30,383 nt of DNA from JAPHSX01 sp039714395 (GTDB taxonomy: Bacteria; Pseudomonadota; Gammaproteobacteria; Thiohalomonadales; Thiohalomonadaceae), in assembly GCA_039714395.1 (NCBI GenBank), contig JBDLJH010000029.1, forward strand, positions 1 to 30,383, given 5' to 3'. A program made the translations under genes and the position numbers. Within the stretch, counting starts at the first letter, position 1, and the number at the start of each line of letters is the position of its first letter. Below the pieces are notes generated by a model. That model saw only the letters and a list, made by a program, of their open reading frames with translations, was not told the DNA's origin and did not search any database. This document shows, in pieces, positions 23,759-30,383 of the stretch.

Positions 23759-25246
23759 ATGACCCCGCAACAATTCGAACAACTGGCCGCCGAGGGCTAC
23801 AATCGCATCCCGCTCATGCGCGAGGTGCTGGCCGATCTCGACACGCCACTCTCCACCTATCTCAAGCTGGCCGATGCGCCATACTCCTACCTGTTTGAAT
23901 CGGTTCAGGGCGGCGAGAAGTGGGGCCGTTACTCCATCATCGGTCTGCCCGCCCGCACCGTGTTGTCGGTAAAGGGCCATGAGGTCACCGTTAGCCGTGA
24001 TCATGTGGTGCTGGAGCAGCAGACGGTCGAAGACCCGCTGACCTTTATCGAGCAGTTCCAGGCGCGCTACAAAGTGCCAGAGGTCGAGGGGCTACCTAAG
24101 TTCACCGGCGGTCTGGTCGGCTACTTCGGTTATGACACCGTGCGCTATATCGAACCGCGTCTGGGCGACTGCCCCAACGAGGATCAACTCGGCAACCCCG
24201 ACATTATGTTGATGCTCTCTGATGAGGTGGTGGTTTTCGACAACCTCAGTGGCAAGCTCTACGTGGTGGTGCATGTCGACCCGGCAGATAGCGCGGCACT
24301 GCAGAAGGGCGAGACCCATCTGCGCCAGCTGGTCGCCCTGCTCGACGAGCCGGTAAAGCGCAGCGACTATGTGCAGAGCCGAGAGGTGACAGAAGATGAT
24401 TTTGTCTCCGGCTTTACCCAGGAGGGGTTCGAAGAGGCAGTGGTTAAATCCAAGCAGTACATCACCGATGGCGACATCATGCAGGTGGTGCTGTCGCAGC
24501 GACTCTCTATCCCCTTCGAGGCGCCACCGCTAGACCTCTACCGTTCACTGCGCAGCCTCAACCCCTCGCCCTATATGTACTTCGTCAATTGCGGTGAGTT
24601 CCAGATCGTCGGCTCCTCGCCGGAGATCCTCACCCGCTATGAAGATGAGAAGGTCACCGTACGACCCATCGCCGGCACCCGTCCACGCGGCAAGGATGAG
24701 GCCGAAGACAAGGCACTGGAAGCGGATCTGCTGGCCGACCCGAAAGAGCTGGCCGAGCATCTGATGCTCATCGACCTTGGCCGTAACGACGTCGGCCGCA
24801 TCGCCGAGACCGGCACCGTCGAACTCACCGAAAAAATGCTAATCGAACGCTACTCCCACGTGATGCACATCGTCTCTAATGTGGAAGGCGTGCTGAAAAA
24901 AGATATGAGCGCAATGGATGCCCTGCGCGCCACCTTCCCCGCCGGAACCGTCTCCGGTGCTGCAAAGGTGCGGGCGATGGAGATCATCGACGAACTGGAA
25001 CCGGTCAAACGCGGCGTCTACGCGGGTGCTGTCGGCTATCTTGGGTGGCATGGCAACATGGATACCGCCATCGCCATCCGTACTGCTGTGATTCAGGATA
25101 AAACCCTTTATATGCAGGCTGGGGCCGGGATTGTTTATGACTCGGTGCCAAGGAATGAGTGGGATGAGACGATGAACAAGAGTCGGGCGGTGTTCAGGGC
25201 GGCGGAGATGGCGGCGCGGGGGTTGGATAATGGGGAGCATAGGTAG
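23759..25246 (+). CDS. trpE: Anthranilate synthase component I
   Basis: The 495-residue enzyme converts chorismate to anthranilate, taking ammonia from TrpG. It has the N-terminal Trp-feedback region (LFESVQGGEKWGRYS) and the chorismate-binding core: GDIMQVVLSQRL, PSPYMYF, GTRPRGKDEAEDKALEADL, ERYSHVMHIVSNVEG and FPAGTVSGAAKVRAMEI. ATG 23759 lies five bases after AGGTGA; an upstream GTG at 23750 overlaps that site and is unlikely. trpG, trpD and trpC, which usually follow, are not here. Instead a terminator and an AT-rich two-gene module come next. Confidence 0.95.
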   Translation: MTPQQFEQLAAEGYNRIPLMREVLADLDTPLSTYLKLADAPYSYLFESVQGGEKWGRYSIIGLPARTVLSVKGHEVTVSRDHVVLEQQTVEDPLTFIEQFQARYKVPEVEGLPKFTGGLVGYFGYDTVRYIEPRLGDCPNEDQLGNPDIMLMLSDEVVVFDNLSGKLYVVVHVDPADSAALQKGETHLRQLVALLDEPVKRSDYVQSREVTEDDFVSGFTQEGFEEAVVKSKQYITDGDIMQVVLSQRLSIPFEAPPLDLYRSLRSLNPSPYMYFVNCGEFQIVGSSPEILTRYEDEKVTVRPIAGTRPRGKDEAEDKALEADLLADPKELAEHLMLIDLGRNDVGRIAETGTVELTEKMLIERYSHVMHIVSNVEGVLKKDMSAMDALRATFPAGTVSGAAKVRAMEIIDELEPVKRGVYAGAVGYLGWHGNMDTAIAIRTAVIQDKTLYMQAGAGIVYDSVPRNEWDETMNKSRAVFRAAEMAARGLDNGEHR

Positions 25247-25333
25247 TGGTGTTTGCGTGCGACAGTATGGGGATGTATAAAGGGATTAATTGATGGATAA
25301 GAACAGGCAGGGAGTCACCGATGAATATTGAAG

Positions 25334-25373
25334 AAAGGCCAGAGAATGTGTAAATGTTCTTTGGCCTTTTTTT
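25334..25373 (+). terminator. Strong Rho-independent terminator downstream of trpE
   Basis: A 13-bp stem (25334-25346 with 25357-25369, one G-U pair, core AAAGGCC/GGCCTTT) is followed by seven Ts at 25367-25373. It ends the trpE transcript and marks the boundary with the AT-rich module. Confidence 0.85.
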
Positions 25374-25473
25374 GTGCGCGTTTTAAAAGTGTACGGACCC
25401 TTCTAATTGTTAGTTATCAATAATAAAACGATGATTGAAATGGAGTGTCTTTAAATAAATGCTAGGGCAGCTA

Positions 25474-27738
25474 ATGATTACTGAATTCAAAGAAGTGGAC
25501 GAGTTATCACCAAGTGACTTCGAGTTGTTTGTGAAGGATGTCTTTTTGGCGGCTGGCTGGTCTGATGCATACGTTACGGAGGTTGGTAAGGAGTACAGGC
25601 ATGGTGATGGTGGTGTAGATATTTTTGCGTATAAAAATAAACGCAAGTTTGCAATTGAAGTAAAACAAAGAAATATTTCTACTACCGTCGATGTGAAGGC
25701 GCTTAATCAACTTGTTACGGGCGCAAGACTTGCTAATGCTAGAAATATGATTTTAGTGACGAATTCATATTTTACATCGGAAGTAAAAATTAGAGCTTTG
25801 CGACTTGGTGTTGAGTTAATTGATAGAGATGAACTGCAAAATCTATGGGTAAAGAAGCAGTCTGAGATTGGTCGAGAGATTAAGCCAAGGCAATATCAAG
25901 TGAATATAATAGATGAATGTCTTGGGATGTATGTAGAGGGGAAAAGCAAGATACTAATAGAGATGGCAACAGGGCTAGGTAAGACGTATACGGCGGCACT
26001 CCTGATTAAGAATATAGTGCAGAATGCCACGAAGAGAATGAAGGTTCTGTTCGTTGCACACCAAGTTGAGATTTTATTGCAATCTGTAACATCCTTTAAG
26101 AATGTATTAGGAGTTGGGAATTATACATTTTCAGCCTGTTTTTCCGGCTCAGAGCCAGAAGATACGGATTTTGTCTTTGCAAGTTTCGATACGTTGTATG
26201 GAAAGATTAGCTCATTGAATCAAAACGAATACGATCTTGTGGTTATTGATGAGGCACATCATACGCCTGCACGCACTTATTCGCAGGTTGTAACAAACTT
26301 TTCACCAAAACTTTTGATAGGCCTAACAGCGACCCCTTACAGGGAAGATAATAGTGATGTTCTAAAATATTTCGGTGGCCCAGAATCCCATGTTGGGAAA
26401 TACGATTTGGCGTGGGCATTGCGCCATAATAAATTAGCATTTCCTAGGTATATGGTTATGCTCGATGATCTGAATCAAGACAGGATAAACCAATTGAAAT
26501 CTGGGTTAAGTATAAGTGACTTGGACAAAAGACTGTTTTTGCATAAGAAGGATGAAGAAGTAGTACGGTTGATTGAGAAAACAGTAGAAGAAAAGAAAAT
26601 ACTTAACCCGAAGGGGATTGTGTTTTGTAGAAGCATCGAACATATGAAGTACTTGATTCAGTTCTTTGGGCTAGGGAAGGCCACTATGGTTCATTCAAAA
26701 ATGAAAGATCAAGAGCGGCGTGACAATGTGAGAATGTTTAGGGAAAGTGAGTTTTCTTATATTCTTGTTTGTGATTTGTTTAATGAGGGAATTGATATAC
26801 CTGAGACAAATATATTGATATTTATGAGGTATACAGGTTCAAGAACAATCTGGCTACAGCAGCTTGGTAGGGGCTTACGAAAGACGCCGAATAAGGAGTA
26901 TGTGCACGTATTAGACTTTGTTGGGTCTTTGGAGAGATTGAATGAGGTGCGTGAATTACAAAGCAAGATAAACAAAACAAAAATCGAAAGAGGAAGCTGG
27001 GAGCCGAGAAGGAGGGAGGAGGATGGCGGTGAAGAGGGGGGTGGGCAGATTATGCACGATTCAACACTGGATGTTACATACAATCAATCAGCAGCACAGG
27101 TTCTTAAGTTGATAGATGAGCTGAAGTATCGCTTAAATACTAGAGAAGGGATGATTGATTCTCTGAGGGTGTATTTCGATAGCATGTCTAATGTTCCAAA
27201 TATCAGTGAGATTGAAGATGTTTTAGAGGATGTAACTTGCGATCAAGTATCAACTCATTTTGACTCTTACCATAGATACCTCAAGGCTGCTATTCCTGGT
27301 GCAATAGACTACGGTGCTCTTAAGACGCGCCTAAAGTTGTACGTTAGCGAGTATCAATCAACCAATAGTGCAATTCCATCGTTAAAAGCTATTAGCGTTG
27401 GGTTTAAATACAAAAGTTTGGTTGAATTTGTAGAGAGTGATATTGAAGACCTGATTGGAAACACATATGAGGAGAGGGTGGCAAACTCTAACGAATCAAA
27501 AGGAGAAGTTGATGAGCTACATAGGAGTGAGAGTTCTGGAGCTATGTGTGGTAGCAAAGATTCAGATAACAATAAGGGCCTTAGTTGTGAACAGGTGGCA
27601 TTGTTGTCTAGGTATGCGGGCGTAGTATCTGTGGCAAATGACATCCTTGAGCTATCTAGTGATGAAAGGATGGAAATCAAGAAACTCTTTAAATCAGAGT
27701 TTTATTTCGTAAAGTTAATTTCGGAAGTAGGGACTTGA
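25474..27738 (+). CDS. Mrr-type nuclease fused to an SF2 helicase
   Basis: The roughly 754-residue protein starts with a restriction-endonuclease (Mrr-like) domain: D49 in GDGGVDIF and E62-V-K64 in FAIEVKQ form a PD-(D/E)xK site. An SSL2/RadD-like helicase follows, with Walker A ATGLGKT (165-171), DEAH (259-262), TATP (286-289), motif V LFNEGIDIPE and motif VI QLGRGLRK. An acidic Gly/Glu-rich linker and about 230 unrecognised residues end the protein. ATG 25474 has TAGGG six bases upstream; ATG 25459 is an alternative. It is visibly AT-richer than the genes before it. One base separates it from the next gene, so they form an operon. A role against foreign DNA is inferred. Confidence 0.8.
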   Translation: MITEFKEVDELSPSDFELFVKDVFLAAGWSDAYVTEVGKEYRHGDGGVDIFAYKNKRKFAIEVKQRNISTTVDVKALNQLVTGARLANARNMILVTNSYFTSEVKIRALRLGVELIDRDELQNLWVKKQSEIGREIKPRQYQVNIIDECLGMYVEGKSKILIEMATGLGKTYTAALLIKNIVQNATKRMKVLFVAHQVEILLQSVTSFKNVLGVGNYTFSACFSGSEPEDTDFVFASFDTLYGKISSLNQNEYDLVVIDEAHHTPARTYSQVVTNFSPKLLIGLTATPYREDNSDVLKYFGGPESHVGKYDLAWALRHNKLAFPRYMVMLDDLNQDRINQLKSGLSISDLDKRLFLHKKDEEVVRLIEKTVEEKKILNPKGIVFCRSIEHMKYLIQFFGLGKATMVHSKMKDQERRDNVRMFRESEFSYILVCDLFNEGIDIPETNILIFMRYTGSRTIWLQQLGRGLRKTPNKEYVHVLDFVGSLERLNEVRELQSKINKTKIERGSWEPRRREEDGGEEGGGQIMHDSTLDVTYNQSAAQVLKLIDELKYRLNTREGMIDSLRVYFDSMSNVPNISEIEDVLEDVTCDQVSTHFDSYHRYLKAAIPGAIDYGALKTRLKLYVSEYQSTNSAIPSLKAISVGFKYKSLVEFVESDIEDLIGNTYEERVANSNESKGEVDELHRSESSGAMCGSKDSDNNKGLSCEQVALLSRYAGVVSVANDILELSSDERMEIKKLFKSEFYFVKLISEVGT

Positions 27739-27739
27739 T

Positions 27740-30181
27740 ATGGATGATGGGGTATTTGTTGAGGAAAGGTTTAGAAATATCCCATACGGAATGATTGACT
27801 TTCCTGATAAGTACAAGAAGTTAATCAAAAAGATTTCGTGTGTTCAGTATGATGTCAGGAGCCATGGTTCAATAGGTGAGAATCTTGGTCATTTAATAGA
27901 TTTGGATGTCGATGCGTTTTCAAAACTTCCAGGTGTTGGTGAACACTATATAACACTGTTTGGGGAGTTTAAAAATGAGTTAACTTCAATGGCTTCAATT
28001 CTAGAGGAAACGTATTCCTCTCTTTTCAGTAAAGCTGACGATGGGTATTTAGATGGTTCTGAAATGGATCTGGAGGATCCCAATATTCCCGAAAGGTACC
28101 AGAAGTTATTTGCACGAATTAGGAACTTAAACAACGACACTTCTAACGATTTCAAGATTTCGGAGACTGTTGTTGGTATTGCTTCTCTAAGTGTTTCTGA
28201 GTTCACTAGTATACCTAGTGTTGGTGAGACATATGTGAACTTGCTTAAAAGTTTCAAGCGTGAGTTACCAGATATTATATCCGATATGCGCCGAAATGGT
28301 GATATGGAGCGTAATGCAGCGATTATCGATAATAATATGAAACTGAAATTGTCGCGTTGTTATTTGAATTATTCTTATTTGACCGGATCTCAAATGAAGA
28401 TGTTAAGGAAGATACAAAGATTTGATATGAGTGTCGATGTGGCTAGCTTATTGTCTTTGAAAAAAGAATCATTTGGTGAGTATGGGAGAGTTGGTGCGAG
28501 CTTCTTCAAGCAGTTAAGTATTGTTCAAGGTTTACTGAAGAACGAGATAAAAGCACATGACGTGCTTGAATATAATGCATGTCGGCGTAGCTTTATCGTG
28601 AATTCTGACTTTTACGAAGTATCATTGACAGACGTTGACGTAGTTTTACTAGAGGATGTTGAACGGTATTTGTTCTCTATAGATGAGCCATCACAGATAG
28701 TGGCATTATCTAGGTGGGGTTTTCATCATGAATACCTTGTGCTTGAGGATATAGCTAAAGAGCTAGATATTACTAGGGAGAGGGTTCGTCAGATCGAAAC
28801 ACGTATCAATGATAATCTTCCTCAGTGCATAAGCATTCATTCCAAAGTGTTGAGCCAAAATATTAGGGATAATATAAGTGTAAATTTGGAGGATGCGTTC
28901 CCGATCTTGCGTAGTTGCTTTGAATCAAAGCAGCTTTTTTATAGCTTTCTAGAATTACTGTGTCGAGAAAAAAAGGGTGCGATAAGGTCTATACAGGAAC
29001 CCAATGTTCCTTTTGATATTTTGAATGAGTATTTTTGTATAAACAGTTCTCCAGTATCTCGTGATGACCTTATCTATGAATTGACATCGAAATTCGGGTA
29101 CAACAAGGCGCTAGCCTATAACACGATAAGAGAGCTTGTTGAGAATGCTCAGTTAAGGATTGATGATGATCTCGTGTCGCCAGCTAATTTGAGTTTAAAG
29201 GAAGGTGTTTCTCAGGTGCTGCTTGCGCACCCAAATGGCCTGCCATGGAAGGATATTTCAAGAATTGTTAACAACTCAGGACTGTGTGTTAAAAAAATTG
29301 ATGAGGAACGGTTAGACAACAGATATTTTGATTCAAGTTATGTCTATCAGTGCGATCGGGGTTCATACAAGCATGTTAAATATATTGGTATTAATGAATC
29401 ACAAGTCCCACAGATTCTAAATGATGTTGCTGCATATATAAAGTCCCGTGACTTAGTCTCTATACACTTGAATGACTACTACTATCAGTTAAGTGGTGAA
29501 GTGAAAAGATTTGATTATTTTGATGTCCGCCACTTTGTTCGTGAGATAGGTTGTGATTATGGGCTTCATTTTAACGGCAAGTCTGGTGTGGATTCAGTTA
29601 GCATCTCACCAAGCGGAGAACGTGTTACACAAAAAATGCTTATCGTGCAGATTATGAATGAAGCCAAAGGAGCACTTACTAAGTCAGAGATTGCTAGTAG
29701 ATTGAGAAGTAAAAGTCTTGCACATGCCACGTTTTATCTTGATAAGATGATGGATGATGGAGAGGTTGTTCGCATTGATCGCATGATGTATACGACGCCA
29801 GAAAGAGCTTTTTCAGATATTGATGTTGAAAGTATTATCTGTCTAATTGATGATGTAATGGCGAAGGAGAGTCGTCCGATAGAAGTCGACTATTTCAGAC
29901 TTCTGATTAATAGAGAGCTTAATTTAGGTTACACCAAGTATTTTTATTTGGCACTTGCTCGTCACTATAATGATGAGTTCGGGTGGAGTGTTGTAAGTAA
30001 CCTTGTATCGTATAACGAAATACAATATACAAGTATGTCAAATGCCATGTCTTTGTACTGCGATGTAAATATGTCCGCAGATCAATGCTTTAAAGTACTA
30101 AACGAATATATATTGATAACAAAAGAAGCTGCAAGCAGTATTTTCTACAATTGGAAGAATTATATGAAACAGACGTCATGA
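27740..30181 (+). CDS. 813-residue protein with HhH-like repeats, sigma-region-4-like HTH and possible winged helices
   Basis: Two clear tandem repeats (about residues 22-81 and 116-175) share the pattern P-D/E-K/R-Y-x-KL...LxxFxxxPxVGExYxxLxxxFKxEL, and a looser third lies at 217-270. They resemble helix-hairpin-helix or RNA polymerase alpha-CTD-like DNA-binding units. Residues 331-360 (LEDIAKELDITRERVRQIE) closely resemble sigma70 region 4. Segments near 445-490 and 640-690 (LTKSEIASRLRSK...) look like winged helices. No enzyme motif is seen. Cotranscription with the nuclease-helicase suggests a DNA-recognition partner. The AT-rich composition suggests transfer. I know of no named system with this pair. 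Confidence 0.7.
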   Translation: MDDGVFVEERFRNIPYGMIDFPDKYKKLIKKISCVQYDVRSHGSIGENLGHLIDLDVDAFSKLPGVGEHYITLFGEFKNELTSMASILEETYSSLFSKADDGYLDGSEMDLEDPNIPERYQKLFARIRNLNNDTSNDFKISETVVGIASLSVSEFTSIPSVGETYVNLLKSFKRELPDIISDMRRNGDMERNAAIIDNNMKLKLSRCYLNYSYLTGSQMKMLRKIQRFDMSVDVASLLSLKKESFGEYGRVGASFFKQLSIVQGLLKNEIKAHDVLEYNACRRSFIVNSDFYEVSLTDVDVVLLEDVERYLFSIDEPSQIVALSRWGFHHEYLVLEDIAKELDITRERVRQIETRINDNLPQCISIHSKVLSQNIRDNISVNLEDAFPILRSCFESKQLFYSFLELLCREKKGAIRSIQEPNVPFDILNEYFCINSSPVSRDDLIYELTSKFGYNKALAYNTIRELVENAQLRIDDDLVSPANLSLKEGVSQVLLAHPNGLPWKDISRIVNNSGLCVKKIDEERLDNRYFDSSYVYQCDRGSYKHVKYIGINESQVPQILNDVAAYIKSRDLVSIHLNDYYYQLSGEVKRFDYFDVRHFVREIGCDYGLHFNGKSGVDSVSISPSGERVTQKMLIVQIMNEAKGALTKSEIASRLRSKSLAHATFYLDKMMDDGEVVRIDRMMYTTPERAFSDIDVESIICLIDDVMAKESRPIEVDYFRLLINRELNLGYTKYFYLALARHYNDEFGWSVVSNLVSYNEIQYTSMSNAMSLYCDVNMSADQCFKVLNEYILITKEAASSIFYNWKNYMKQTS

Positions 30182-30220
30182 TGTTTAATAACACAAAAAC
30201 CGCAAAAACCGGGTCAGAGA

Positions 30221-30383
30221 CTGAGGTATCCCCACGAATCTAATAGCAATATCAATAAGTTACTAACTTTTTTATCCTTATAATGAACATGCATGGTGTT
30301 TTGCGATCAGATCTAGGTGACTAAGCCGATGATGAGATCACACCATGCATGCCCGTAAAGTGTCGCACAAAATACTCTTCAAT
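30221..30383 (+). mobile_element. Left end of an IS10-group-like insertion sequence, running out of the window to the right
   Basis: The end begins CTGAGGTATCCCCACGAATC, as does the reverse complement of the segment at 93-1, and the two agree over about 93 bases with some 11 differences. It then continues past that point towards a transposase start at 30345, about 124 bases from the terminus, a distance like that in IS10. GGGTCAGAGA lies directly outside the end. The rest of the element lies beyond the window. Confidence 0.65.
30345..30383 (+). CDS. Start of the insertion-sequence transposase (partial)
   Basis: ATG 30345 opens a frame, MHARKVSHKILFN, that is still open at the window end. The opening residembles what I recall of IS4-family transposases of the IS10 group that begin MxARK. 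Only 13 codons are visible, so the call depends on the terminal repeat upstream. Confidence 0.45.
   Translation, partial: MHARKVSHKILFN

Noticed and set aside
25321..25353. Ten-codon frame MNIEERPENV just after trpE
   Set aside because: It overlaps the terminator stem and shows no ribosome-binding site or conservation clue.
25459..30181. CRISPR array, tRNA or integrase marking an island
   Set aside because: No regularly spaced repeats, tRNA-like cloverleaf or tyrosine recombinase gene is visible in or beside the AT-rich module.
94..30220. Target-site duplication linking the two IS ends
   Set aside because: GGTCAGTAC and GGTCAGAGA share only six of nine bases, and both boundaries are the same IS end, so they cannot be two sides of one insertion.

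Overview
The window looks like the chromosome of a facultatively anaerobic, probably autotrophic gammaproteobacterium (inference). Supporting genes are a CbbQ/CbbO-type Rubisco activase pair, rpe and gph (Calvin cycle and phosphoglycolate metabolism), the O2-independent ubiquinone set UbiT/UbiU/UbiV, a hemerythrin/DUF2249/NnrS-like group, and a GTAG-type REP hairpin. A sulfur-oxidising, denitrifying lineage of the Chromatiales/Sedimenticola sort would fit, but no species can be assigned from the sequence alone.

Layout. 1-93 is the end of an IS10-group-like insertion sequence pointing out of the window. 232-1122 is an alpha/beta hydrolase. 1185-1440 is a non-coding element with five hairpins. 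1640-4734 is cbbQ-cbbO. 5016-6898 holds a DUF302 protein, a Spy/CpxP-like periplasmic protein and a TauD-type dioxygenase. 6982-8998 is a coupled hemerythrin/DUF2249/NnrS-like operon behind a perfect FNR-type palindrome. 9034-11702 has a nitronate monooxygenase, a radical SAM protein and a DUF4124 protein. 11794-14853 is a YhcC-like radical SAM gene followed by ubiU, ubiV and a small unknown gene. 15041-17265 has a frameshifted HPP-family gene, then PqqD-like, lytic transglycosylase and ubiT genes on the minus strand. 17409-21863 has a copper P-type ATPase overlapped by a 24-residue membrane peptide, a REP doublet, a DUF2007 protein, a CPA2 antiporter and a CopD-like protein. 22158-25246 is rpe, gph and trpE, with a leader peptide and a hairpin over the trpE ribosome-binding site. 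25474-30181 is a visibly AT-richer two-gene module (Mrr nuclease/SF2 helicase fusion plus an 813-residue DNA-binding-like protein). 30221-30383 is a second, inverted copy of the same type of IS end.

How the genes fit together. Three FNR/CRP-type palindromes sit about 41-43 bases upstream of plausible start sites, in front of the hemerythrin operon, the yhcC-ubiU-ubiV operon and ubiT. The last two share the core TTGATCCAGGTCA. This suggests a single O2/NO-responsive regulator switching on anaerobic quinone synthesis together with diiron/NO-related functions. The trpE gene appears separated from its usual trpG/D/C partners by the AT-rich module and the IS.

The best candidate for an undescribed system is the module at 25474-30181. 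Its second protein combines tandem HhH/alpha-CTD-like repeats, a sigma-region-4-like helix-turn-helix and possible winged helices. It is encoded one base after a nuclease-helicase and looks like anti-mobile-element machinery. This is inference from domain content and context, not demonstrated function.
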